This document shows positions 43,560 through 53,213 of a DNA stretch of 64,000 bases, in pieces. The stretch spans positions 1-64,000 of the forward strand of contig NZ_JADMKC010000004.1 of NCBI RefSeq assembly GCF_018780105.1, given 5' to 3'. Positions within the stretch are counted from its first letter, which is position 1, and each line of letters opens with the position of its first letter. The translations under genes and the position numbers were made by a program. The stretch is from Thiobacillus sp. Lineage in GTDB: Bacteria; Pseudomonadota; Gammaproteobacteria; Burkholderiales; Thiobacillaceae. The notes under the pieces were generated by a model that was given only the letters and a program-made list of their open reading frames with translations, was not told the origin of the DNA and did not search any database.

Positions 43560-43799
43560 TTATTCGGAGAGACCGTATTCGCGCATTTTCTTGCGCAGGG
43601 TGTTGCGGTTGATGCCGAGCATTTCGGCGGCGCGGGTCTGATTGCCTTCGGAGCGGTCGAGAATATAGGCGAGAAGGGGCTTTTCCATGGCGCCCAGCAC
43701 CATGTTGTAGATCTCGCTCGGTGTCTCGCCGTCGAGGTCCTTGAAATAGCGGTTGAGCGACCGCCGCATGCAGGCGGCGATTTCGGTTTCTTCGATCAT
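43560..43799 (-). CDS. fis: DNA-binding protein Fis
   Basis: 79 residues. Nucleoid protein that bends DNA and activates rRNA promoters. The C-terminal helix-turn-helix (GNQTRAAEMLGINRNTLRKK) is intact; the N-terminal part matches betaproteobacterial Fis. It directly follows dusB with 12 bp between, the classical dusB-fis operon, and precedes purH. Confidence 0.95.
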   Translation of the reverse strand: MIEETEIAACMRRSLNRYFKDLDGETPSEIYNMVLGAMEKPLLAYILDRSEGNQTRAAEMLGINRNTLRKKMREYGLSE

Positions 43800-43811
43800 T
43801 ATTCTTCCCTG

Positions 43812-44900
43812 TTATGCCGCGAGCCGTGAACCTGGCGGCAAATCTTGCGTGGTCTGACTGTGAAGACTGCTTGCGCTGCGGAATTCGGTGGGGGCGTCGC
43901 TGGCGGTTTCGTAGCGCAGGCGACTGTCGGCCCGTGCCGCCTGGGAAAAGTAGTCGTTGACCATGCCGAGCTGTTCGGCCACCGAGTCGAGCTGGTTCAT
44001 CGTGTGGCGGAACGCGCTGCTGCCGACCAGCCCACGGGTATACCAGGAGATGTGCTTGCGTGCGACGCGCACGCCGGTGACGTCGCCGTAAAACGCGTAC
44101 AGGTCGTGGATGTGTTCGAGCAGCACGGCGTGGATTTCCGTCACTTCAGGCTGCGGCAGGTGTTCACCGGTGTTCAGGAAATGCTCGATCTCGCGGAAGA
44201 TCCACGGCCGCCCCTGCGCGGCGCGGCCGATCATCACCGCATCGGCGCCGGTGTATTCGAGGACGAATTTCGCTTTTTCCGGCGTGGTGATGTCGCCGTT
44301 GGCGATGACCGGGATGCGCGCGGCAGTTTTCACCGCGCGGATGGTGTCGTATTCGGCGTCGCCGGTGTAGCCGCAGGCGCGGGTGCGGCCGTGCATCGCC
44401 AGCGCCTGCACGCCGGCGTTCTCAGCGATCCTGAGAATGTTCAGTGCATTGCGGTGTTCGCGATCCCAGCCGGTGCGGATCTTCAGCGTCACCGGCACCT
44501 CGGGCACTGCCTTGACCACGGCATCGAGGATGCGGCCGACCAGCGCTTCATCCTGCAGCAGCGCGGAGCCGGCCATCACGTTGCACACCTTCTTCGCCGG
44601 GCAGCCCATGTTGATATCGATGATCTGGGCGCCGCGGTCGACGTTGTGACGCGCGGCTTCCGCCAGCATCGCCGGGTCAGCGCCGGCGATCTGCACGCTG
44701 ATCGGATCGACTTCGCCTTCGTGGTTGGCGCGTCGCGCGGTCTTGGCCGAGCCATACAGCAGCGAGTTCGAGGTCACCATCTCGGACACCGCCATGCCGG
44801 CGCCCAGCTTTTTGCAAAGCTGGCGGAACGGCCGGTCGGTCACCCCGGCCATGGGGGCGACGACCAGACGGTTTTTGAGGAGGTGGGAACCGATACGCAT
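43812..44900 (-). CDS. dusB: tRNA-dihydrouridine synthase DusB
   Basis: 362 residues from ATG 44900. FMN enzyme reducing uridine in tRNA D loops. Signature VAPMAGVTDRPFRQLCKKLG, catalytic Cys in MGCPAKKVCN, FMN-binding GNGDIT-like VIANGDITTP. The family start MRIG fits ATG 44900; in-frame ATG 44912 and an earlier GTG/ATG extension also exist. The start is preceded by CCTCCTT, an anti-ribosome-site sequence, as in purD. The C-terminus is longer than in E. coli DusB. Confidence 0.95.
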   Translation of the reverse strand: MRIGSHLLKNRLVVAPMAGVTDRPFRQLCKKLGAGMAVSEMVTSNSLLYGSAKTARRANHEGEVDPISVQIAGADPAMLAEAARHNVDRGAQIIDINMGCPAKKVCNVMAGSALLQDEALVGRILDAVVKAVPEVPVTLKIRTGWDREHRNALNILRIAENAGVQALAMHGRTRACGYTGDAEYDTIRAVKTAARIPVIANGDITTPEKAKFVLEYTGADAVMIGRAAQGRPWIFREIEHFLNTGEHLPQPEVTEIHAVLLEHIHDLYAFYGDVTGVRVARKHISWYTRGLVGSSAFRHTMNQLDSVAEQLGMVNDYFSQAARADSRLRYETASDAPTEFRSASSLHSQTTQDLPPGSRLAA

Positions 44901-45031
44901 AAGGAGGGGCATTTTACCCGTGTCGGGAACACCCACCAAGCAGATGAGAATTTACATGAAGGCTTGGAGCCAGCTTGCCTCAACGATTACCATCGGCCTG
45001 GCATTTCCGTTCAAATTTCAGGGAGAAAGCA

Positions 45032-45454
45032 ATGAGCTTCATGTCGGAATTCAAGCAGTTCGCAGTCAAGGGCAATGCGATGGATCTGGCAGTCGGCGTC
45101 ATCATCGGCGCGGCCTTCGGCAAGATCGTCGACTCGGTCGTCAACGATCTGGTCATGCCGATCATCGGCGCCCTGTCCGGCGGGCTCGATTTCACCAACC
45201 TGTTCATCGCGCTGGGCAGCGTGCCGGAGGGCGTCGGTGCGACGCTGGCGGAAGTCAAGAAAGCCGGCGTGCCGGTGTTTGCCTACGGCAGCTTCCTCAC
45301 CATCCTGCTCAACTTCATCATCCTGGCTTTCATCGTGTTCTTGCTGGTGCGCCAGATGAACCGGTTGAAGCAGGCCGAAGCGCCTGCCGCGCCGCCGGCC
45401 ACGCCGGAAGATGTGGTGCTGCTGCGCGAGATTCGCGACAGCTTGCGCAAGTAA
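45032..45454 (+). CDS. mscL: Large-conductance mechanosensitive channel MscL
   Basis: 140 residues. N-terminal [20 protein letters not shown], first helix with [21 protein letters not shown], second helix [20 protein letters not shown], and a charged C-terminal bundle ending [10 protein letters not shown]. Pentameric inner-membrane pressure valve. ATG at 45032 with GGGAGA upstream. Nine bp from the convergent prsT stop. Confidence 0.97.
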   Translation: MSFMSEFKQFAVKGNAMDLAVGVIIGAAFGKIVDSVVNDLVMPIIGALSGGLDFTNLFIALGSVPEGVGATLAEVKKAGVPVFAYGSFLTILLNFIILAFIVFLLVRQMNRLKQAEAPAAPPATPEDVVLLREIRDSLRK

Positions 45455-45463
45455 ATTGGGGTG

Positions 45464-48247
45464 TCAGCGCGCCCTGGCCTGCAGTTGCTGGAGCAGGGCG
45501 CGTGCCTCGGCCTCCTGCGGGAACGCCAGGCCGTTGCCCAGCAGGCGTTCGAGTTCGCTGCGCGCCCGCGCGGTATCGCCGGTCTGCGCGTAGGCTGCCG
45601 CCAGGTGGTACTGGATTTCCGCTGCATCGGGGGATTTGCTCAGCGCTTGCTGCAGCAGCTTGATGCCGCGCGCGGTTTGTTTCTGTTGCACCAGGATCCA
45701 GCCCAGCGTATCCATCACAGCCGGGTTGTTGGGCGCCAGCTTGAGTGCCTGCTCGGCATAGGTCGCGGCGCGCTTGTCTCCGCTTTCGAAGAGCGCCCAG
45801 GCCAGATTGTTGAGAATCAGCAAGTTGTTCGGGTTGCTGGCGTTGAGCAGCAGATAGTGTTCGCTGGCCGCGGCAAACTGTTTGCGCTTGATCAGGCTTT
45901 CGGCCAGCACGGCGCGGCTGCTGGTGTCTTTCGGTTGTGTGGCGAGCCAGGCGGCAAGACGCTTCTCGCCTTCTTTGGGGCGTTGCATTGCACTCAGCAC
46001 TTTCAACTGGCGCGCCAGCAGGGCACCTGACGGAGCCAGCTGCTGGGCGCGTTCGAGTGCGGCGAGCGCAGCGGGGTAATCCTTGCGCGCATAGGCAACG
46101 TCGCCTTCCAGCACGTAGCCGGCCGGGTTGGCGGGTTTTTGCTGCTGCACCTGCCGGGCCTGCTTGAGGGCGTCATCCAGACGGGCGCCCTGGATATCGA
46201 CGCCGACCAGCATGACTTGCGCATCCAGCAGATCGGGCTGGATCCGCAGCGCATCCTGCAGGGTCTTGCGTGCGCCCGCGAAATCCTTGGCGACGATTTG
46301 CGCGCCCGCCAGCTTGACCAGCGGCTCGGCCTTGCCGGGCTGGCGTTCGACCAGTTTGCGGTAGCTGTTGAGCGCGTTGGCGGTGTCGCCGAGCGATAGC
46401 TGGGTGGTGCCGAGCAATTCAAGTGCGGCCGCGTTGTCCGGCTGGGCATTCACGGCTTCGCGGGCGACGCTCAGCGCCTTGTTTCGGTCGCCTTTGGCAA
46501 GCAGGTAGCGCGCCAGCGCGATGCGCGGCTGCAGCGCCTGCGGATGAACGCTGGCGGCTTTTTCCAGCCAGGCGACATAGGCTTTTTCATCCTGCTCGCG
46601 CTGCGCCAGCTCGGCCAGCATCAGCATGGCGTTGAGGTGCTTGGGGTCGGCTTTGAGAATGCCCTCGAAACGCTGGCGTGCGGCGGCAGGCTGTTTGTCC
46701 TGCAGGTCGAGCTGCGCCAGATTGGCTGCCGCCGGGAAAAATGCGGGGTCGAGTTTGAGCGCCTGGCTGAGGCTTTCGCGGGCGCGGGCGTTGTCGCGTT
46801 TGCCCAGATAGGCCGCTGCCCGGTAATTCCAGGAGAGCGGGGTGGCCGCCTGTTTCTTTTCCAGGGCGTCGATGCTGGCAAGGGCCGCATCGAACTGCTT
46901 GCGTTTGAGCTGATCGAGGATGATGACGCTATCCGCGCGACTGCCGCCGCCCGCCATGTCGGACGCGCTTTGCAAATCGCCCAGCGCGCGGGCGTCGCCC
47001 TGCGCCAGACGCGAGATGCCGAGTTCGGTGCGGATGTCGGCGCTGCCGGGACTGAGCCGGGCGGCCTGTTCGAAATAGCCCGAAGCCTTGGGGAAATCCT
47101 TTTGGGCCAGTGCGATTTCGCCGGCCACAACCAGCACGCCGGCATCCACCTGCGCGGCCTTCAGCGCAGGCGCCAGGGTGCGCTCCGCGTCATCCGGACG
47201 GCCGAGGCGCAATTGTGCGGCTGCCAGCAGGCGCAGCGCATACACATTGCCCGGCGCGGCCTTGATCACCTTGTTGAGATGCGCTTCGGCGGTTTGCATG
47301 TTGCCGAGCGCGAACTCGATCGCGCCGCCGAGCAGCAGTGCCGGGACGAAATCGGGCGCGGTCTTGAGCACGGCGGCCAGGTGGTCGCGCGCACGTCCGG
47401 TTTTCTTTTCCTGAAAATCGATCAGGGCTTCGGTGTAGCGCGCCTGCAGGCTGTTGGGGGTGATTTTCAGCGCAGCGTCGACGTGCTTGCGGGCCTCGCT
47501 CAACTGGTTCTGCTTGATGGCGATGCCGGCCAAGGCGAGCCGGGTGTTGCTGTTTTGCGGGTTCAGCCGGATGACTTCGCGGTAAGCCGCAATGGCTTCG
47601 GTCTCCTGGCCGCTGGCGCGCAGCAGGTCGCCTTTCATGATCAGGGCATCTTCATGTTTGGGGTCGAGGCGCAGCGCCTGATCGGTCTCCTGCATCGCCA
47701 GGGCGAGATCGCGGTCCGCCAGGGCGAGCTGGGCCAGCGCCAGATGCACCCAGGGATTGTCGGGGGCGATCTGCTGCGCCCGTTTCAGGGTGTTGCGGGC
47801 GTCGTCTGCGCGTTGTAGTCCGAGTTCGGCTGTGGCGCGCAGCGCGAGCAGGGTTGCGGCCTCGTTGCTGCTGTCGCCGGGCGCGGGCAGTTCGTCGAGG
47901 ATGCGCTGGTATTCCTGCTGCATCAGGAGCGTGCGGGCAATCAGCGGATTGACGGTGCCGGCAGCGATGCCGGCCTCGCGGGCGCGGCGGAACTCTTTTT
48001 CCGCGCTGGCCAGATCGAGCTGGGCAAGATAGAGCTTGCCCAGTTCAAAACGCGCTTCGGCGTTGTTGTCGTCCTGATCGATGGCGTTTTTGAGCTGGAT
48101 CGTCGCGGCTTTGATATCCCCGGCAGCGATTTTCAGCTGGGCTTCTTTTACCAGCGTGGCGCTGTCCTCCCCGCCGCAGGCGGTCAACAGGCTGGCGCCC
48201 AGTATCAGGGCGAGCAGCAGGCGTGAGGCGGGAGGAGACGGGGGCAT
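45464..48247 (-). CDS. prsT: PEP-CTERM system TPR-repeat lipoprotein PrsT
   Basis: 927 residues; lipobox SLLTACGG (Cys at about 24), followed by a series of about 20 TPR-like helices (motifs such as ALELLGTTQLSLGDTANALN). PrsT accompanies the XrtA exosortase/PEP-CTERM secretion-anchoring systems and is thought to act at the outer membrane during exopolysaccharide or protein export. 39 bp downstream of prsR on the same strand. No exosortase gene (xrtA) is in this window. Confidence 0.9.
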   Translation of the reverse strand: MPPSPPASRLLLALILGASLLTACGGEDSATLVKEAQLKIAAGDIKAATIQLKNAIDQDDNNAEARFELGKLYLAQLDLASAEKEFRRAREAGIAAGTVNPLIARTLLMQQEYQRILDELPAPGDSSNEAATLLALRATAELGLQRADDARNTLKRAQQIAPDNPWVHLALAQLALADRDLALAMQETDQALRLDPKHEDALIMKGDLLRASGQETEAIAAYREVIRLNPQNSNTRLALAGIAIKQNQLSEARKHVDAALKITPNSLQARYTEALIDFQEKKTGRARDHLAAVLKTAPDFVPALLLGGAIEFALGNMQTAEAHLNKVIKAAPGNVYALRLLAAAQLRLGRPDDAERTLAPALKAAQVDAGVLVVAGEIALAQKDFPKASGYFEQAARLSPGSADIRTELGISRLAQGDARALGDLQSASDMAGGGSRADSVIILDQLKRKQFDAALASIDALEKKQAATPLSWNYRAAAYLGKRDNARARESLSQALKLDPAFFPAAANLAQLDLQDKQPAAARQRFEGILKADPKHLNAMLMLAELAQREQDEKAYVAWLEKAASVHPQALQPRIALARYLLAKGDRNKALSVAREAVNAQPDNAAALELLGTTQLSLGDTANALNSYRKLVERQPGKAEPLVKLAGAQIVAKDFAGARKTLQDALRIQPDLLDAQVMLVGVDIQGARLDDALKQARQVQQQKPANPAGYVLEGDVAYARKDYPAALAALERAQQLAPSGALLARQLKVLSAMQRPKEGEKRLAAWLATQPKDTSSRAVLAESLIKRKQFAAASEHYLLLNASNPNNLLILNNLAWALFESGDKRAATYAEQALKLAPNNPAVMDTLGWILVQQKQTARGIKLLQQALSKSPDAAEIQYHLAAAYAQTGDTARARSELERLLGNGLAFPQEAEARALLQQLQARAR

Positions 48248-48286
48248 GGGGGCTCCGGAGGCGCGTGTGAATGGAAGGAAGCGTGC

Positions 48287-49639
48287 TTATTTCAGGCCGA
48301 TTTTGGCCATCAGGTCGTACAGGGTCGGGCGCGTGATGCCCAGCAGTTCGGCCGCCTGCGCGACGCTGTTGTCGGTCTGGGTCAGTGCGCGGGTGATGGC
48401 CTGCCGTTCGGCGTTTTCGCGCGCCTGACGCAGGTTGAGCGGTTGCGGGTCGGCATGGCCGGGTTCGAGACTGAGATCGCTGGCGGTGATCTGGGTGCCG
48501 TCGGCCATGATGGTGGCGCGCTTGACCAGATTTTCCAGTTCCCGCACGTTGCCCGGCCAGGCGTGGCTCTCCAGCGCATTCAGCGCGTCGGGGCTGAAGC
48601 CGCGAATGTTGCGGCCGAGTTCCTGCGCGTTGCGTTCGAGAAAGGCTTGTGCGAGTAAAACAGCGTCGCCGGGACGTTCGCGCAGCGGCGGGATTTTGAC
48701 GGTGATTTCGGAGAGCCGGTAGTACAGGTCTTCGCGGAAGCTGCCTTCCTTGATCATGCCGGTGAGATCGCGGTGAGTCGCGCAGACGACGCGTACGTCG
48801 ACCGGGATTTCGCCGCGTCCGCCCAGCCGTTCGATCACCCGTTCCTGCAGGAAACGCAGGAATTTGGCCTGCAGCGGCAGCGGCAGGTCGCCGATTTCGT
48901 CGAGGAACAGGGTGCCTTCGTTGGCGTATTCGATGCGGCCGGCGGTCTGCTTGGCGGCGCCGGTGAAGGCACCTTTTTCATAGCCGAACAGTTCGGACTC
49001 CAGCAAGGTGTCGGGAATCGCCGCGCAGTTGATGGCGACGAAGCGCTTGCCGGCGCGCGGCGAAAGATCGTGCACGCCATGCGCCAGCACTTCCTTGCCG
49101 GTGCCAGACTCGCCCAGCAGCAGCACGGTGACATTGGCCGGGGCGACCTTTTCCACGGTGCGGCAGATTTTCAGCATCGAGTCGCTGCTGGTGATCAGGC
49201 CGCGCAGCGCCGACCCGCTCTGCTTCGCGAGCAGCATGCGGTTTTCGCTTTCCAGCGCATGCACGTGCAGCGCGCGGGCAATCATCAGCGCCAGCGTGTC
49301 GGGATCGAACGGCTTCTGGAAAAAGTCGTAGGCGCCCAGGCGGATGGCCTGCACGGCATTGCTGCGATCGAGATTGCCGGTGACGACGATGATCTTGGTG
49401 GTCGGGACGAGCGCCAGGATCTGCTGCAGGGTGGCCAGTCCTTCGGTTGCACCGTCGACATCCGGCGGCAGGCCGAGGTCAAGCAGCACCACCGCGGGTT
49501 CGTGGCGACGCAGCTGGGTGATGGCGCTGTCGCGGTCGTCGGCGACCACCAGTTCGTAATCGCCCAAGCTCCACTTGAGCTGCTTTTGCAAGCCGGGGTC
49601 GTCTTCGACCAGCAGTATTTTTGGTTTGGCGTCGCTCAT
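48287..49639 (-). CDS. prsR: PEP-CTERM-box sigma-54 response regulator PrsR
   Basis: 450 residues: receiver domain (1-about 120), sigma-54 interaction AAA+ domain (about 145-375) with Walker A GESGTGKEV and GAFTGA loop, and a Fis-type DNA-binding helix (QAAELLGITRPTLYDLMAKI). It activates sigma-54 promoters of PEP-CTERM genes. Its ATG overlaps the prsK stop by 4 nt. A candidate sigma-54 promoter is present upstream of the operon (53172-53188). Confidence 0.94.
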   Translation of the reverse strand: MSDAKPKILLVEDDPGLQKQLKWSLGDYELVVADDRDSAITQLRRHEPAVVLLDLGLPPDVDGATEGLATLQQILALVPTTKIIVVTGNLDRSNAVQAIRLGAYDFFQKPFDPDTLALMIARALHVHALESENRMLLAKQSGSALRGLITSSDSMLKICRTVEKVAPANVTVLLLGESGTGKEVLAHGVHDLSPRAGKRFVAINCAAIPDTLLESELFGYEKGAFTGAAKQTAGRIEYANEGTLFLDEIGDLPLPLQAKFLRFLQERVIERLGGRGEIPVDVRVVCATHRDLTGMIKEGSFREDLYYRLSEITVKIPPLRERPGDAVLLAQAFLERNAQELGRNIRGFSPDALNALESHAWPGNVRELENLVKRATIMADGTQITASDLSLEPGHADPQPLNLRQARENAERQAITRALTQTDNSVAQAAELLGITRPTLYDLMAKIGLK

Positions 49640-51714
49640 GCGGCGTCTCCTTTAGAGTCGTTGTCCAGCGGTAAATTGAGTCGAAAGCGTGTGCCCTGCC
49701 CGGGGGTGCTGCTGACTTCGATGTTGCCATCGAGTGCGCGCAGGGTTTCCCGGCATTCGTAGGCGCCGATGCCCATGCCTGCGCCCTTGGTCGAATCGAA
49801 GGGCTGGAACAGGCGGGTGCGGATGAACTCCTCGTCCATGCCGCTGCCGGTATCGGTGATTTCGATGATCGCCTGCCCGGCTTCCTCGAATGCGTGCAAG
49901 GTCACGCTGCCGTTCGGCGGGGTCGCTTCCAGCGCATTTTGCAGCAGATGGCCGATGGCGCGGGTGAGGCGTTCGGGTTCGGCGCTGACCCGCAATTCAA
50001 CGGGCGGCAATATCAGGGTGGGGCGCAGCTTGAACGCCTGTTTGCTGGCCACCGCGTCGTTCAGGATATCGGTCAGGCTGACCGGGTGGTTGCGGGTTGG
50101 GTTGCCGTCGCGGCGCAATTGTCTGAGCACCTTGTTCATGCGGGTGACGGCGTTGTCCACGGTGTCCAGCATGTCGGCCTGAAACTCGGGGTTGTCCTTG
50201 TGCTTTTCGGCGTTGGCCAGCAGCAGCGAGAGCTGGGCGACCAGATTTTTCAGATCGTGAATGACGAACGTGGTGGTGCGGTTGAACGATTCGAACTGGC
50301 GCGCCACGATGAGTTCATTGGATGCGCGCATTTGCGCCAGATGTGCGGCTGCCTGACGCGCCGCCACCTTGAGTAGGTCGCTCACTTCCCAGTTGAAACT
50401 GATTTTGCCCAGCGAATGTTTCAGCACGACAAAGCCCAGCAGTTCGTCGTGCAGCAACAATGGCACCACCAGCCACGCGTCGGCGGTCTGCTGCAGCCAG
50501 ACCGGCGCGTTGAGCTCGCCGTAGAGGTCGCGGCGGGTCTGCATTTCGTCCAGATCCATCACCCACTGGGTGCGGGTGAGCCATTGCACGAATTCGGAAT
50601 CGGCCGGCTCGGCGCCCTGAATGTCGGCCCAGTTCCAGTGGCTGGCGCGCTGGTAGCTGCCGGGGCTTTCACGCATCCACAGTGCGCCGCCCGGACTTTC
50701 AAGCAGCTTGGCCAGCGCTTCGACTGCGCGCTCGCACAGTTGCTCGCCAGGCCGGCCTTCGGTGAGGGTGCGGGTGAATTTGAGCCATTCTTCGCGGTAG
50801 TCGTAGCGGTAGCTGAAGAAATGCTTGGACAGGAATACCCGCAGGCGCGCGCGCAGGGTGCCGGAAAACATCAGCAGCACCAGCAGCATGGCGGCGGCGA
50901 AAACGAACACGGTCTGCACCACGTCGCCCCACTCGCCGCCGAACAGTCGCAGGTAATAGCCGGCGCTGGCCATCAGAAGCAGATAGACGCCGGCGGCGAG
51001 CAGGCTGGCCGTGTGGAAGGCCATGCTGCGCGACAGCCCGACCGGCGCAGACCATTGCGGGTTGCGTGCGGCCGAGACGGCGATCAGCGGCGTGATCAGG
51101 GCAGCGGCATAGCCGCGCGCCGCCCATACCCGGAGATCGATCGCGCCAAACAGGGCGGCATTGGCGTAAAGATAGAAGTCGTAGACAAACAGGCCGCCGA
51201 GGCCGAGGCAGAGAAACTTGATGGCCCAGCGGTCCTCAGGACGCGAACTGCGATAGACCTGCTCGATCAGGACCAGCCCCATGACGGCAAGCAGCACCAG
51301 TCCCATGTGGCCCAGCCAGCGTACTTGCATCGCTTGCAGGGGCACGATCGCGGGCGCGGCGCTGATCAGCAGCAGGCCCAGTACCAGCGCGCCACCCAGC
51401 ACGGCGATGAGTCGCAGTGGCGTGGGCATGGACGCGCCTTGCGGCAGGCGCAGATGCAGGATGTAGAGCAGCAGCGCGAGCCAGGCGCCATTGCGTGCAA
51501 CTTCGGCCATCAGCCCCAGCCGGGGCGGCAGCCAGCCGCTTGCCGTCAGCATCGACAGCGTGCCCCAGAGGGCGCTCAGGCCGGTGGCCAGCACCAGCAG
51601 ACGGCCTTGCGGGCGCTGCCGCCAGCTGGCGACGATGAGCCCCGACAGGCCCAGATAGGCCAGCGCAGCCAGTCCGTAGCCGATGGCGGCCAGAATGAAC
51701 GGGGTGCTGGGCAT
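49636..51714 (-). CDS. prsK: PEP-CTERM system histidine kinase PrsK
   Basis: 692 residues: about eight to ten hydrophobic N-terminal helices (1-about 310), GAF-like domain (about 320-460), dimerisation helix with His in FVIHDLKNLVAQLSLLL (about 480), HATPase_c domain (ITDTGSGMDEEFI; GAGMGIGAYECRE). It is the partner of PrsR. Translationally coupled to prsR. The sugar transferase lies 22 bp upstream, so the four genes form one unit. Confidence 0.93.
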   Translation of the reverse strand: MPSTPFILAAIGYGLAALAYLGLSGLIVASWRQRPQGRLLVLATGLSALWGTLSMLTASGWLPPRLGLMAEVARNGAWLALLLYILHLRLPQGASMPTPLRLIAVLGGALVLGLLLISAAPAIVPLQAMQVRWLGHMGLVLLAVMGLVLIEQVYRSSRPEDRWAIKFLCLGLGGLFVYDFYLYANAALFGAIDLRVWAARGYAAALITPLIAVSAARNPQWSAPVGLSRSMAFHTASLLAAGVYLLLMASAGYYLRLFGGEWGDVVQTVFVFAAAMLLVLLMFSGTLRARLRVFLSKHFFSYRYDYREEWLKFTRTLTEGRPGEQLCERAVEALAKLLESPGGALWMRESPGSYQRASHWNWADIQGAEPADSEFVQWLTRTQWVMDLDEMQTRRDLYGELNAPVWLQQTADAWLVVPLLLHDELLGFVVLKHSLGKISFNWEVSDLLKVAARQAAAHLAQMRASNELIVARQFESFNRTTTFVIHDLKNLVAQLSLLLANAEKHKDNPEFQADMLDTVDNAVTRMNKVLRQLRRDGNPTRNHPVSLTDILNDAVASKQAFKLRPTLILPPVELRVSAEPERLTRAIGHLLQNALEATPPNGSVTLHAFEEAGQAIIEITDTGSGMDEEFIRTRLFQPFDSTKGAGMGIGAYECRETLRALDGNIEVSSTPGQGTRFRLNLPLDNDSKGDAA

Positions 51715-51736
51715 GGGAGAAGTCAGGCGGGCGCGC

Positions 51737-53131
51737 TCAACGCACGCCTTTGCCCCACAGCACGACTTGTGCGGTCTGGAACAGGATCATGAGGTCAAGA
51801 AACAGGCTGTGGTTTTTGACGTAGTAGAGGTCGTACTGCAGTTTGTGCATGGCGTCTTCATCGGTCGCGCCGTAGGGGTAGCGGACCTGCGCCCAACCGG
51901 TGATGCCGGGCTTCACCGTATGGCGTACGCCGTAATAAGGGATTTTCTGGGTCAGGTCCTGCACGAAATAGGGCCGTTCCGGGCGCGGGCCGACAAAGCT
52001 CATGTCGCCGAAGAATACGTTGAATATCTGCGGCAGTTCGTCAATCCGGGTGCGCCGGATAAAGCGCCCGGTGAGCGTGACGCGGCTGTCGTTCTGTCCG
52101 GCCCAGCGCGGTTTGCCGTCTTTTTCGGCATCGACGCACATGCTGCGGAATTTCAGGATGGTGAAGTTGCGGCAGCCTTGTCCTACGCGTTCCTGGCGGT
52201 ACAGCACCGGGCCGGGGCTTTCCATTTTGATCAAAAGGGCGGTGAGCGCGATCAGGGGCAGGGTTACCACCAGCATGGCGGCGCTGATCACCAGGTCGAA
52301 CAGGCGCTTGACGGTGTCACGCATCATGCCCTGATGGAAACCGTCGGCCAGGATCATCCAGCTGGCGTTCATCGAGTCGAGCTGCAGATGGCCGTTTTCC
52401 CGCTCGAAGAAATTGGACAGTTCCAGAATGCGAACCCCCCGCAGTTTGCACTGCAGAAGATCCTGAACCGGCATGCCGCCATTGCGGCGGTCGCGCACGG
52501 CGATGATGATTTCGTTGATTTGCAGGCGTGTGGTGAGGTCAACCAGCGATTCCTGGGTGTCGATAATCCGGGCATGATCGACGAAATGATGACTCCCTCC
52601 CATCGGCAGATAGCCGACCACCTGGGTGTTGCTGGCATGGCCAAGCTTGGACAGCAACGCTTCGATATGCGCGGCGCGGCTGCTGGTGCCGATCACCAGG
52701 GTGCGGGTTTTGAGTGCACCGACCTGGGTCCAGTGAATGAACAGGGCGCGGCTGAGCAGGATGCCGCATAGCGCCAGTCCGAACGAGAGCAGGAACACCC
52801 CGCGACCAACCAGCAGGACGGGGAACAGGTAGAACAACAGGCTCATCGTCACCAGCCCCAGCCCGAAGCTGAGGCCGAGTCGTTGCAGTAGAGCGCGGAT
52901 GCCGCCGCGCCATTCGGCTGCATAGAGGCCGCTTGCTGTCATCAGGCCCAGCATGACCGTGGTGAATGCCAGCGCCTTGGGCAGCAAGGGGTCGAGATCG
53001 TGCGGCGTGGCGCCGAGGTCGAGAAAACGTGCGCTGACGCCCAGATAGATGGCGCCGCCGAGAATCAGGGACTCGATCAGCAGCAGCATCAGTAGATTCA
53101 GCGGCACGTAGTGCCTGAAAAAGCGGATCAC
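51737..53131 (-). CDS. TIGR03013-type sugar transferase of the XrtA/PEP-CTERM system
   Basis: 464 residues: about four or five N-terminal membrane helices, a CoA-binding-like domain (RTLVIGTSSRAAHIEALLSK), then the bacterial sugar-transferase domain (KRLFDLVISAAMLV, YRQERVG, IRRTRIDELPQ). It probably loads the first sugar onto undecaprenyl phosphate for the exopolysaccharide that accompanies PEP-CTERM proteins. First gene of the sugar transferase-prsK-prsR-prsT unit. Confidence 0.92.
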   Translation of the reverse strand: MIRFFRHYVPLNLLMLLLIESLILGGAIYLGVSARFLDLGATPHDLDPLLPKALAFTTVMLGLMTASGLYAAEWRGGIRALLQRLGLSFGLGLVTMSLLFYLFPVLLVGRGVFLLSFGLALCGILLSRALFIHWTQVGALKTRTLVIGTSSRAAHIEALLSKLGHASNTQVVGYLPMGGSHHFVDHARIIDTQESLVDLTTRLQINEIIIAVRDRRNGGMPVQDLLQCKLRGVRILELSNFFERENGHLQLDSMNASWMILADGFHQGMMRDTVKRLFDLVISAAMLVVTLPLIALTALLIKMESPGPVLYRQERVGQGCRNFTILKFRSMCVDAEKDGKPRWAGQNDSRVTLTGRFIRRTRIDELPQIFNVFFGDMSFVGPRPERPYFVQDLTQKIPYYGVRHTVKPGITGWAQVRYPYGATDEDAMHKLQYDLYYVKNHSLFLDLMILFQTAQVVLWGKGVR

Positions 53132-53171
53132 GGTGAGAGCTCGGTTGCGATATTTATATGGTGTGCTTGTG

Positions 53172-53188
53172 AGCAGCTTTCATGCCAA
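53172..53188 (-). promoter_or_regulatory. Candidate sigma-54 (-24/-12) promoter
   Basis: On the complementary strand TTGGCATGAAAGCTGCT has GG and GC exactly ten bases apart, as in sigma-54 promoters (TGGCAC-N5-TTGC), with the GC at 53173-53174-side. Distance from the inferred start point to the sugar-transferase ATG at 53131 is about 30 nt. The match fits the presence of PrsR, a sigma-54 activator, in the operon. Confidence 0.55.
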
Positions 53189-53213
53189 TGAAGACGGTTG
53201 GGGCATGATTGGA

